DNA of 64,000 nucleotides from JADKAV01 sp037046735 (lineage in GTDB: Bacteria > Actinomycetota > Actinomycetes > S36-B12 > UBA10799): contig JBAOHC010000004.1 in the NCBI GenBank assembly GCA_037046735.1, forward strand, positions 124,001 to 188,000, in the 5' to 3' direction. The notes beneath the pieces were generated by a model. It was given only the letters and a program-made list of their open reading frames with translations, searched no databases and was not told where the DNA came from. Position 1 is the stretch's first letter; each line of letters starts with the position of its first letter. A program made the position numbers and the translations under genes. Below, piece after piece: positions 18,542 through 26,376 of this stretch.

Positions 18542-19477
18542 ATGCAGCCAAGCACGGAATGGGCCGAAGTCATCGGCGTCGATGAACAGTCCCGACATGC
18601 CGCCTTCACCGAACAGATCGTCAGACTACAGTCGCGGATCAACGCCAAGAAGGGCCCGGGACGGGCCTTTCACCGCAAGCCGATCGCTGGGCTGCGGGGC
18701 ACGCTGCAGGTCCCTGACCTGCTGCCCGACTATGCCGCGCAGGGCTTGTTCGCGAAACCCGGTCAGCACGAAGTCGTCGTCAGAATGTCCAACGGAGCGG
18801 TGGTCCCTGCGCCGGACGCCATGCCGGACGTTCGCGGGTTCGCCTTCTCCGTGCGCGGGGTCTCCGGCCCGGGCGCCCTCGGCCGGCCGACCGACCGACA
18901 GGACTTCCTGCTGATCAATTTTCCGAACTTCGGCTTCGAGGATTCCCGCGACTTCGCCGACATCGTGGGCCCGGCCGCGCGTGGGCAGGTGGCCCTGCTG
19001 CGATTCCTGATCGGCAAATTCGGCCCGGTGCAGGGTCCGCTGCAGATGGCCCAGTTAGTGGCGCACCAGGCGCGGCCGTTCAGCGGCTTTGCGACCACCG
19101 CATTCCACTCCTGCGCGCCCGTGGCCTGGGGGCCTTACGCAGCGCAGGTGCATGTGGAGCCGGTGGGGGCGGCCCGCAACCTACTCGCGTGGCGCGATTT
19201 CGGGGCTGACATCGAAAGTCGGCTGCAACGTGGACCGTTGACGTGGCGGGTGCAGGCGCAGTTCTACACCGACGACCGGTCAACGCCCATCGAGGATGGA
19301 CGCGTGACCTGGGCATCGGAGAAGGTCACCGTCGCCACGCTGGTGTGCGATGACCTGGTCGATGTAGAGGGCGATCGATTCGACCCCTGGAATGCTTTGA
19401 CCGATCACCAGCCCTTGGGCGAGATCATGCGGGCGCGGAAGGTGGCCTACTTCCCGAGCTTCCAGAACCGCACATAA
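18542..19477 (+). CDS. catalase-fold heme protein (short catalase-like)
   Basis: About 311 aa from ATG 18542. The order of motifs follows catalases. A distal His region FHRKPIAGLRGTL is at about 44-56, RMSNGAVVP follows as the counterpart of the RFST strand, then FAFSVRG, FLLINFPNF, and a C-terminal R-x3-Y (RKVAYFPSF) matching the proximal heme Tyr. It is much shorter than classical catalases (about 480 aa) and lacks their C-terminal helices. It may be a minimal catalase or an organic-peroxide/fatty-acid-hydroperoxide enzyme. No redox gene neighbours are visible. Confidence 0.75.
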   Translation: MQPSTEWAEVIGVDEQSRHAAFTEQIVRLQSRINAKKGPGRAFHRKPIAGLRGTLQVPDLLPDYAAQGLFAKPGQHEVVVRMSNGAVVPAPDAMPDVRGFAFSVRGVSGPGALGRPTDRQDFLLINFPNFGFEDSRDFADIVGPAARGQVALLRFLIGKFGPVQGPLQMAQLVAHQARPFSGFATTAFHSCAPVAWGPYAAQVHVEPVGAARNLLAWRDFGADIESRLQRGPLTWRVQAQFYTDDRSTPIEDGRVTWASEKVTVATLVCDDLVDVEGDRFDPWNALTDHQPLGEIMRARKVAYFPSFQNRT

Positions 19478-19570
19478 GGGACCCCTCGCACACCCGACAG
19501 AGCACGCTTACCCTTGCTGCCTTCCGGCCCTGGGGGAGTTGGGCATGATGCCGCCGCACGAGGGGTCCCC
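19478..19570 (-). ncRNA. ffs: SRP RNA, small bacterial type (4.5S)
   Basis: Read on the minus strand, the sequence contains CAGGGCCGGAAGGCAGCA, the conserved apical domain that binds Ffh. The ends pair through GGGGACCCCTCG and CGAGGGGTCCC, closing one long hairpin. The boundaries are set by this terminal pairing, so they may be off by a few bases. It begins 40 bp from the divergent tRNA-Ser(GGA) and ends right at the stop codon of the convergent catalase-like gene. Confidence 0.93.
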
Positions 19571-19610
19571 TCCACGATACGCGATGGGTGCAGCACGTAA
19601 CATCGTCGGT

Positions 19611-19698
19611 GGAGGATTCGCCTAGAGGCCTATGGCGCTCGCTTGGAAAGCGGGTTGGGTTAACGCCCTCGCGGGTTCGAATCCCGCATCCTCCGCCA
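19611..19698 (+). tRNA. tRNA-Ser(GGA)
   Basis: The acceptor stem GGAGGAT pairs with ATCCTCC, discriminator G, CCA encoded. The anticodon loop CTTGGAAAG gives GGA. The long variable arm (GGTTGGGTTAACGCCCTC) is typical of tRNA-Ser. It is divergent from ffs. Confidence 0.95.
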
Positions 19699-19746
19699 TG
19701 TGAGAGGGGCCCCAGGCGCTTGCGCCCTGGGGCCCCTCTCACATGG
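19696..19746. terminator. long perfect hairpin at the tRNA-Ser(GGA) 3' end
   Basis: The arms 19696-19716 and 19726-19746 are perfectly complementary over 21 bp with a 9-nt loop. The left arm includes the last bases (CCA) of the tRNA gene. It is very stable but not followed by a T-run. Confidence 0.75.
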
Positions 19747-19995
19747 CGGAGTGCATGCCTGGATTCGGGAGGAGTCGATCCGCCAGGATCGGCGACGGTT
19801 CCCGCATCCGGAGTGCATGCCTGGATTCGGGAGGAGTCGATCCGCCAGGATCGGCGACGGTTCCCGCATCCGGAGTGCATGCCTGGGTTCGCCGACGAGT
19901 CGATCCGCCAGGATCGGCGACGGTTCCCGCATCTGGAGTGCATGCCTGGGTTCGCCGAGGAGTCGATCCGCCAGGATCGGCGACGGTTCCCGAGC
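19747..19995. repeat. four tandem copies of a 62-63 bp unit
   Basis: Units start at 19747, 19809, 19871 and 19934. Each begins with GGAGTGCATGCCTGG and contains GTCGATCCGCCAGGATCG, a small palindrome (GATCC-GCCA-GGATC) that can form a hairpin. Copies 1 and 2 are nearly identical; copies 3 and 4 share a different GGGTTCGCCGA segment. The array lies between the tRNA-Ser terminator and the 3' end of ccdA. A 10-nt sequence GCCATGTGAG stands on both sides (19695-19704 and 19999-20008). Confidence 0.9.
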
Positions 19996-20027
19996 TGCGC
20001 CATGTGAGCCCGTCGGCGATCCCAGGC

Positions 20028-20798
20028 TCACTCGGGGATGAATCCCTGGTCGAGATTCCACGGGGCGATGGGGGAGTTCTGCAGGATCCACGTCTGAACG
20101 GTCTTGTCGAAGCCGGTGAGGATCGCCAGGCCGACGAGGATGAAGACCGCCCCGAGGACACGCCGGAACCAGCCGTGCGGATCTGCCAGCCATCTGACAT
20201 TACGGAGGACCCGTTGACCGGCCAGCGAGATTGCCAGCAGCGTTGCGCACAAGCCGAAGAGGTAGGCAGCCAGCAGGGCCATGCCGTACCAGAACTCGGC
20301 CGGCAGCACGGTCACGACGACGTATCCGTACAGCGGACTGCAACTCGAGAAGACCGGCCCGAGGGCGGCGCCGGTCAGTACCTGCCCACCGATCCCCTCC
20401 TGCTGACGCGCCGCGGCGAGCCGGCTCGTGGAGCGTGCCTGCAGCCGCAGAGCCGCCGACACCCGATCCCACGCTGCCGGAAAAAGGCCCGTCAGGCCCA
20501 GCGCGATCAGGATCCCACCTGAGATCAGCGCCCACGTCTGGGTGGGTATGTCGATCAGAGCGGTGGTCGCCTTGAGAAGCAGGGTGAACAGCCCCAGTGA
20601 CACCCCCAGCGCCGCCGTGATCACGTAGGCGCGTTTGCGCGCGACCCGCCGCGCCGTCGCGACGGCGGCCTGATCCGTGGGGTCGACTGGTCCCGTTGCC
20701 ACCACCGAGCTACCCACGATCACCGGCAGCATGGGTAGCACACAGGGTGCGAGTGTGGTGAGGACTCCCGCCAGGACCGCCCCGAGTAGGACGATCAC
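20028..20798 (-). CDS. ccdA: cytochrome c biogenesis/thiol-disulfide transporter, CcdA/DsbD type
   Basis: A 256-aa protein with about six membrane spans. The two conserved Cys sites are APCVLP (residue 19) and GPVFSSCSP (about 157), as in the transmembrane domain of CcdA/DsbD that carries electrons from cytoplasmic thioredoxin outward. A loop rich in Arg/Ala (VATARRVARKR) lies between. Its start is 7 nt after the stop of the thioredoxin-like lipoprotein, so the exported partner is encoded next to it in the same operon. Confidence 0.88.
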   Translation of the reverse strand: MIVLLGAVLAGVLTTLAPCVLPMLPVIVGSSVVATGPVDPTDQAAVATARRVARKRAYVITAALGVSLGLFTLLLKATTALIDIPTQTWALISGGILIALGLTGLFPAAWDRVSAALRLQARSTSRLAAARQQEGIGGQVLTGAALGPVFSSCSPLYGYVVVTVLPAEFWYGMALLAAYLFGLCATLLAISLAGQRVLRNVRWLADPHGWFRRVLGAVFILVGLAILTGFDKTVQTWILQNSPIAPWNLDQGFIPE

Positions 20799-20805
20799 GC
20801 GGCGC

Positions 20806-21291
20806 TCAGACCTTGGCCTGGATGGCGTCGACGGTTTCGGTGCCCGTCCACTTCTGTACCTCCGAGCCGTCCGGCTGGATCTGCACGAAGGTGTGCTGCG
20901 TCGTCACGCCATACTGCTTCTTCAGGTCGGTGGCCGTGTCGTAGTCGACGCTCACAACCGTCAAGCCATCGGGGAAGTCCGCCTTCGCGGCGTCCAGCGA
21001 TTTCACCGTGTTCTGGCACGTGGGGCACCACGAGGCGTTGAAGAACAGGACGACGTCGGAGTCGGCATAGCTCGCCTTGTCCCGCTGGTAGTCCTCCCAG
21101 GTGATCCAGCCGTTGCTGGCCGCCACGGGCTGGGCGGTCGGGTCCGTGGGCGAGGCAGTTGTCTCCATCGCAGCGGGAGGTGAGGACACGGCGGGCTCGC
21201 TCGCGCTGCCGGCGTCGGAGCAACCGCTGACGACCAGGGCGAGGGCCACACCGGCCCCGGCGACCAAGGCTTTTGTTAGGTGGTTAGGCAT
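20806..21291 (-). CDS. thioredoxin-like lipoprotein
   Basis: About 161 aa from MPNHLTKAL, with GAAAGG about 9 nt upstream; ATG 21312 is an alternative. The lipobox LVVSGC leads to a Ser/Ala/Pro linker, then a thioredoxin fold with active site WCPTC (FFNASWCPTCQNT). It is probably a membrane-anchored thiol oxidoreductase reduced by the neighbouring CcdA, serving extracytoplasmic disulfide or cytochrome c maturation. The two-gene set is self-consistent. Confidence 0.85.
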   Translation of the reverse strand: MPNHLTKALVAGAGVALALVVSGCSDAGSASEPAVSSPPAAMETTASPTDPTAQPVAASNGWITWEDYQRDKASYADSDVVLFFNASWCPTCQNTVKSLDAAKADFPDGLTVVSVDYDTATDLKKQYGVTTQHTFVQIQPDGSEVQKWTGTETVDAIQAKV

Positions 21292-21308
21292 GGAGGGGAG
21301 CCTTTCGC

Positions 21309-21584
21309 TCATCGGATTTCGCAGACTGATCGGTTGCGGTTGGTGTCCAGGGGCTGCAGGCGCAGGTAGACACGCTTGCAGACGAAGGGCTTGCGGTAAC
21401 CCGCGCGTACCGCGGCCCGGGCCGCCTTGCTCGTCTTTGCGATGCCGTTCGGGTAGTCGGCATGCAACTGAGCGCACGAACCGGCCCTTGCTGCCATGGT
21501 GTCCTCCGCGGCGGCCGGTGGTGCAGTGAGCACTGCGCCGGCAGCGAGCACGGCGAGGGCACTGATGCCTGAAAGTGTTCGCAT
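21309..21584 (-). CDS. secreted excalibur-domain protein
   Basis: A 91-aa protein with a signal peptide (residues 1-27, ending PPAAA-EDT). The mature part has the small domain pattern CAQLHADYPNGI...VCKRVYLRL followed by an excalibur-like end, LDTNRNRSVCE (Asp-x-Asn-x-Asn-x-x-x-Cys-Glu). Excalibur domains are small, extracellular and thought to bind calcium. It is upstream of the thioredoxin-like lipoprotein and divergent from the sigma-factor gene. Confidence 0.82.
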   Translation of the reverse strand: MRTLSGISALAVLAAGAVLTAPPAAAEDTMAARAGSCAQLHADYPNGIAKTSKAARAAVRAGYRKPFVCKRVYLRLQPLDTNRNRSVCEIR

Positions 21585-21711
21585 GTGTCCGTCCTGATCT
21601 TGGTCAGTGTTGCGCTGGGAACCCAGGACGGGTGGTCAATATTCCTTTCTCACAAGATCTGTCGGCATCGCGGCGGAATGCGCGATTCCCCTGGTGGGTT
21701 ACGTTCACACA

Positions 21712-22242
21712 GTGGAACCCCCCGCTGATCAACACGACGCCTACCAGCGTCTCGTCGTTGCGGAGATCCCCATCATGCTCAGGGTCGCGCTATCGCTGAC
21801 ACCGCAGCCTGCGGATGCGCACGACCTTGTCCAGGACACTCTGCTCCGTGCCTGGCGATCGTTCGACACCTTCGACGGCAAGCACCCACGGGCTTGGCTG
21901 TTGACCATACTGCGCAACGCTCATCGCAATAGTGTGCGAACCCGGCGACCGGATCCTGTTGACCCTGCCGCGCTGCCCGCCGGACCTGCGACTCCCTCCG
22001 CAGAGGAGACCGCGCAGCTGGGTGAGTGGGATCAGGCGGTAGCGGCGGGATTGTCCGCGCTGAAGCCCGATGTGCGCCGCCTCGTCCTGCTCGTCGACGT
22101 CGATGGCTTGTCCTACGCCGAGGCTGCTGCCGTGCTGGGCATCCCCGAGGGCACTGTCATGAGCCGGCTGCATCGGGCACGCAAGAAGATCAAGGCAAGA
22201 GTCGAGGCTCAGCGGGCATCGCTACCGGGGGGTGCATCATGA
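21712..22242 (+). CDS. ECF RNA polymerase sigma factor
   Basis: About 176 aa from GTG 21712 (VEPPADQHD); the frame opens at 21607 but the first 35 codons look non-coding. Sigma region 2 has DLVQDTLLRAWRSFDTF and PRAWLLTILRN; region 4 has DGLSYAEAAAVLGIPEGTVMSRLHRARKKI, a helix-turn-helix. Its stop overlaps the ATG of the zinc-finger gene, the usual sigma/anti-sigma arrangement. Likely targets include its own promoter and perhaps the divergent envelope-redox genes; this is inference. Confidence 0.92.
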   Translation: MEPPADQHDAYQRLVVAEIPIMLRVALSLTPQPADAHDLVQDTLLRAWRSFDTFDGKHPRAWLLTILRNAHRNSVRTRRPDPVDPAALPAGPATPSAEETAQLGEWDQAVAAGLSALKPDVRRLVLLVDVDGLSYAEAAAVLGIPEGTVMSRLHRARKKIKARVEAQRASLPGGAS

Positions 22243-22520
22243 GCGACGATCTGACACTGCGGGTCAAGCTGTTCGGCAGCAAGGACATGATCAGCTGCGG
22301 CAAGGCGATGAAGCTTCTGCAGCCAGCACTGGACGGTGAACTCGACGCCCAGACCCTGGCCACCGTCCACCGGCATCTGGCGGCCTGCCGCAAGTGCGGC
22401 ATGCAGGCGCGGACTTATCAGGCGATCAAGGACAGCATCGCCAGCCACGGGCAGCGGCCGTTACCGGCGGGCATCGTCGCGGACCTTGCAGCCTTTGCCC
22501 GCGACGTGCCCAACCAGTGA
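22239..22520 (+). CDS. putative anti-sigma factor, zf-HC2 type
   Basis: A 93-aa protein with one zinc-binding H-x3-C-x2-C motif (HRHLAACRKCG, about residues 46-56), as in ZAS-type anti-sigma factors, where thiol oxidation or metal loss frees the sigma factor. No membrane span follows, so it is a soluble type. The ATG overlaps the sigma stop by 4 nt, implying coupled translation. The stop touches the stop of the convergent acylase gene with no base between. Confidence 0.88.
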   Translation: MSDDLTLRVKLFGSKDMISCGKAMKLLQPALDGELDAQTLATVHRHLAACRKCGMQARTYQAIKDSIASHGQRPLPAGIVADLAAFARDVPNQ

Positions 22521-25196
22521 CTACTTGACGTTCTTCTCCACGCTGACGGCCTGCTGGAAGGTCGGACGGTTCTGGAACGGGTAGACGTTCGGCTTGGTCA
22601 CGCCGGCGGTCACCCGCGCCCGGTTCGCATTCCAGCACGAGGGCTGCGGATCAGTGGTGCAGGCGCCAAAGGCGTACAGCTCCTGCGGGGTCACCGTGAG
22701 CGCCTGCTTGAGCGACTCTTGCAGCGCCGTGGCACAGGCGGTCTTGTCGCCTGCGCCGCAGAACGCCTGGGGGAAGCCACCGGCCACCGGGGCTCCAGCC
22801 TGCACCCGCTGCAGATCCAGCAGGCTGTAACCCCACCACCCGTCGGAGAATCCGGGGGCGTTCGGCCGGGTGGCCGTGGGTGCACCAAATCCGATCATCG
22901 ACTGAATCGCGTCGAAGGCAGGCTCACCCAGCCCTGGCTCGAACTGCGTGGTGAGCAGCTTCGGCCACCAGGCGTCCAGCAGGACGATCGCGGCATTGTG
23001 CTCGTACGTGCCGTCCTTGTCGAGGTCGCGCCGGTGGCTGCCGTCGGCCATCCACGCCTTCATGGTTTCCACGGCCGCTTTCACCTCGGGGTCAGTGATG
23101 GCGCCCATGGCCTCGAACACGGTCGGCAGCAACTTCACGCCGCGCACGTCCTGAGTGGCCGACTCCTCCATCGACTGCACGACCTGGGCCAGCGTGGCCT
23201 TCTTGCCGCCACTGACGGCGTTCTGCAGCTTCTCCTCGATGAGGTTCGACCGGTAGAACGGCCCGAATCCCCATTGCCTGTCGGCGGCCGCCCAGTCCTT
23301 GGCCGGCTTGTTGTTCCACGAGACCATGACCGGCTGGTTGGTGGTGTTCGGGTGCTTGGCGAAGCCGAGCAGATCGGAGGTGTAGGTCTTGGCGTCGAAA
23401 CCCTGCCAGTCGTACTTGCCGGTGCCCAGAACGGGGAAGTCGGGCGAGGTGCCCTTGGCCCGCTTCGGGTAGGCGCCGGACAGGTAGTACGCGGTGTCCT
23501 TGTGGTTGACGTAGGCCCAATTGAAAGTGAAGGCGATCTTCGACGCCGACTTCTTGAACTGCTTGGGGGTCTGCATCTGGTCGGGCTGGTTGAACTTCAT
23601 GAACCCGACGATCGAGTCCGCCTCGTGCAGGTACGTGGTGCGCGCGGTCACATAGGCGACCTTCTTGCCGTTGACCGTCCCGTAATGGGTCACCAGACCG
23701 TGCACCGTGCGGTACACGGTCAGCTTCGCTGAGCCCGCGGGTGTGGGATCGGCCGCATTCGGCTTCCACGAGTTCTTGCGGACCAGCTTCTCCATCGAAC
23801 GGCACTTGCCCTTGTAGGTGTACTTGTACTTGCTACCCCCACACAGGACCTCTGCGAACGTGTCCACGTTGTCCGACCCCGCTGAGGTGGCACTCCACGC
23901 GTAGTCGCGGCCGCGGCCGAGCTGCACGTACATGCTCACACCCGGGAAGGCGGCGCCGCGGGCGTCGATACCCGGGCCATGCAGTTCCAGCTCGGTCAGC
24001 ACCTGCGGCAGGTAGTAACCGACCTGCGGACCGAGCACACCGAGGGGGCGGCCGTTGGCCGAGTTGCTGGCCGTCAGCAACTCCCAGTTGGAGTGATGGC
24101 CGTCAAGTTGCTCCTGCTGGATGGCATCACCGAAGGACACCGTGTCGTCGGTGGATTGCAACTGCGACAAGCTGGTTCCCGAGATGATCTTGGCCGGCGT
24201 GACCTCCGTGCCCGGATCCGGCAGTGCCAGCCCATTCGGGGAGAAGGCGTCCCCGGTCTGATAGGGGAAACTGCCAGGGATGGTGGTCGGGGCTGTGGGG
24301 TTGTTCTTGGACCGGAAACCTGTCCAGATCGCCCGGCCCTGCTCCACGCCAAAACGCGCCTCCAGGGCCCGCAGGATCTGCGCCGACAGCACCTCAGCGC
24401 CACCGCCGCGACCGAAGATCCCGCCGAACAGACTGGCCGTGGCCATGACGTCGGTGACCTTCCAGTCCTTCAGAGTCTGACCCAGGGCGGCGTACTCGCC
24501 GGGCAGCAAGGTCGGGTCCTTCCGGGCGGCCTTGATGTAGGCGTTGATGCCGTCCACGTAGTCGTTGACGTCGCCGCGCAGGGCCTTCCACTCCTTCTTG
24601 CTGCCGTGCGCAGGAGCCTCCAGCATCCGCTTGAGGTCGTCGTTGGTGTAGGCGTTGTTCTGCCATTGATTGGCGTCCGCACTCAGGTTCGCGCCGCCAA
24701 GGAAACTAGAGAGGTCAGCGCGGCCGGTGTGGCGCAGCACGTCCATCAAGAACAGCCGATCGTTGGCGCTGGCGTAACCGGCACCGAACATCGTGTCGCT
24801 GCGCGTCTTGCCGTACACACGCGGCACGCCGTACTGCTTGTCGCGCAGGATGGTCACACCTTTACGAGGCTTGACGGTCGTGGCCCGGTCGGCCTTCTTC
24901 ACCCCGAAGGTCGCGTCCTTGTAGTAGTCGCCCACCTGATCGTCGGTCAGCGTGGGAGAGGCGTACAGCAGGCCGTCGTAGAGAGGCTGCTGATCGGCCC
25001 AGTGCGCAGGGAACTCGCCGGTCGAGCGGAACTTCAGGATCTGCCCAAGGGTGTCCAAGCCGTTCTGTCCTGGGGGCAGCACGTTGCGGAACCCGCCGCC
25101 GTCGTTGGCCCCGTACGTGCCGGTGTCGGCAGTGGCCGGGGCGGTCATGCCAAGGGCGGTGACCAGCGCCACGCCGGTCAGCACAATTCGCTTCAT
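22521..25196 (-). CDS. secreted penicillin-acylase-family amidase (Ntn hydrolase)
   Basis: An 891-aa precursor with a signal peptide (residues 1-23, MTAPATA-DTG). The small-subunit region includes GYASANDRLFLMDVLRHTGRA. Autocleavage is expected before Ser in HHSNWELL (about residue 366), which becomes the nucleophile of the large subunit; downstream LGPQVGYYLPQ and the Asn-bearing loop fit the family. Members cleave amides such as beta-lactam side chains or acyl-homoserine lactones; which one applies here cannot be told. The gene stands alone. Confidence 0.88.
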   Translation of the reverse strand: MKRIVLTGVALVTALGMTAPATADTGTYGANDGGGFRNVLPPGQNGLDTLGQILKFRSTGEFPAHWADQQPLYDGLLYASPTLTDDQVGDYYKDATFGVKKADRATTVKPRKGVTILRDKQYGVPRVYGKTRSDTMFGAGYASANDRLFLMDVLRHTGRADLSSFLGGANLSADANQWQNNAYTNDDLKRMLEAPAHGSKKEWKALRGDVNDYVDGINAYIKAARKDPTLLPGEYAALGQTLKDWKVTDVMATASLFGGIFGRGGGAEVLSAQILRALEARFGVEQGRAIWTGFRSKNNPTAPTTIPGSFPYQTGDAFSPNGLALPDPGTEVTPAKIISGTSLSQLQSTDDTVSFGDAIQQEQLDGHHSNWELLTASNSANGRPLGVLGPQVGYYLPQVLTELELHGPGIDARGAAFPGVSMYVQLGRGRDYAWSATSAGSDNVDTFAEVLCGGSKYKYTYKGKCRSMEKLVRKNSWKPNAADPTPAGSAKLTVYRTVHGLVTHYGTVNGKKVAYVTARTTYLHEADSIVGFMKFNQPDQMQTPKQFKKSASKIAFTFNWAYVNHKDTAYYLSGAYPKRAKGTSPDFPVLGTGKYDWQGFDAKTYTSDLLGFAKHPNTTNQPVMVSWNNKPAKDWAAADRQWGFGPFYRSNLIEEKLQNAVSGGKKATLAQVVQSMEESATQDVRGVKLLPTVFEAMGAITDPEVKAAVETMKAWMADGSHRRDLDKDGTYEHNAAIVLLDAWWPKLLTTQFEPGLGEPAFDAIQSMIGFGAPTATRPNAPGFSDGWWGYSLLDLQRVQAGAPVAGGFPQAFCGAGDKTACATALQESLKQALTVTPQELYAFGACTTDPQPSCWNANRARVTAGVTKPNVYPFQNRPTFQQAVSVEKNVK

Positions 25197-25328
25197 AAGG
25201 ACCTCAATTCCTGCGTTCCGCTGACTCTACGCCGACGAGTGCCGACTTTGCCCCGGCTTCCGAACTCGGATGAACAACCGATACATCGTCACTGTTCGGC
25301 CTCCTAGACTGGCCCGAAAGGGTGGGTG

Positions 25329-26372
25329 ATGAGGCGACTGATGGTGGTGGGGGCACTCGTGGCCCTGCTGCTCACTGCGGTGCCCGGAGCCCCTGCGCAG
25401 AGCGCCCCGCACGAAGGAACCCCCGGCCCGGTGCGAATACTGCTCACCGGGGACTCCCTGACGCAGGGATCGGACGGCGACTTCACCTGGCGCTACCGCC
25501 TCTGGCACTTCCTATCCGGGGTGCAGGTCGACTTCGTCGGCCCCCGCGACGACCTGTTCGACCAGGACACGCAGTCCCACGGTTGCCATCTGTACGCCGA
25601 CCCCGCCTTCGATCCCGATCACGCCGCCGTCTCGGGGACGGCGTTCTTGGTGGCTCCGTACAGCGCTGAGGAACTGATCTCGACATACCATCCGAGCGTC
25701 GTCGTGCAGGCCGCCGGCATCAACGACCTCGTGTGGCTGCAGCGCACGCCGGCGGCGGTGGCTGCCGACGCCGGGGAGTTCGTACGCCGGGCACGCAGCG
25801 TCGATGCCGACGTCGATGTGATCCTCGTGCCGCTGCCGCAGCTCTGGTTCGCCCAGGTCATCGAGTACAACCGGCTGTTGCGCGACGTCGCTGCCCAATT
25901 GGACACACCCACGTCGCGGGTCACCGCAGCCGCGACCGACCAGGGAATAGCACTGTCGGTCGACACCTACGATCTCGTGCATCTGGCGAGCACCGGTGAG
26001 GTCACCTTCGCCGCAGCCGTGGCTGACGCCCTCAGCAGTCTGGGCATCGGCGCGCCGCCGACACGGCCGCTGCCGAAGGTCCCCAACGGTCCACGCCAGG
26101 TCGCCGAGGTCAGCGTCAGGGCGGGGGTCCGGTCGTTCGTGCTCACATGGACCGACCCGCCGGGTGGGTCAGCGCAGTACGCGTGGATACGCGACACCAC
26201 CGCCAGGCGGGCCTGGCGCCGGTTGCCGTTCCCCCTGCTCGGGGGCCGTTTTGTGCGGCGTGGCCTGGTTCCCGGGCACCGCTACGCCATCCGCCTGCAG
26301 GCGGCCAAGGAGGCGGCCGTCTCGGAACTGTACTCCCGCACCGTCTACGTGGTGCCCAGAAAGCGACGCTAA
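25329..26372 (+). CDS. secreted SGNH/GDSL hydrolase
   Basis: About 347 aa from ATG 25329 (MRRLMVVGALVALLL); GTG 25326 is the codon before. A signal peptide ends near APAQS. Block I GDSLTQGSDG carries the nucleophile Ser (about residue 43), AGINDL is the Gly-x-Asn block, and DLVHLASTG supplies Asp/His. A C-terminal beta-sandwich of about 85 residues follows (RSFVLTWTDPPGGSAQY), fibronectin III-like. It likely deacylates a sugar or lipid outside the cell. It converges with DUF2207, 4 nt away. Confidence 0.85.
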   Translation: MRRLMVVGALVALLLTAVPGAPAQSAPHEGTPGPVRILLTGDSLTQGSDGDFTWRYRLWHFLSGVQVDFVGPRDDLFDQDTQSHGCHLYADPAFDPDHAAVSGTAFLVAPYSAEELISTYHPSVVVQAAGINDLVWLQRTPAAVAADAGEFVRRARSVDADVDVILVPLPQLWFAQVIEYNRLLRDVAAQLDTPTSRVTAAATDQGIALSVDTYDLVHLASTGEVTFAAAVADALSSLGIGAPPTRPLPKVPNGPRQVAEVSVRAGVRSFVLTWTDPPGGSAQYAWIRDTTARRAWRRLPFPLLGGRFVRRGLVPGHRYAIRLQAAKEAAVSELYSRTVYVVPRKRR

Positions 26373-26376
26373 CGCC

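Noticed and set aside
19747..20008. CRISPR array
   Set aside because: Repeat units are directly contiguous (62-63 bp) with no unique spacers and no cas genes.
22719..25307. Plus-strand frames antisense to the acylase gene
   Set aside because: No motif, and they oppose a complete Ntn-hydrolase reading frame.
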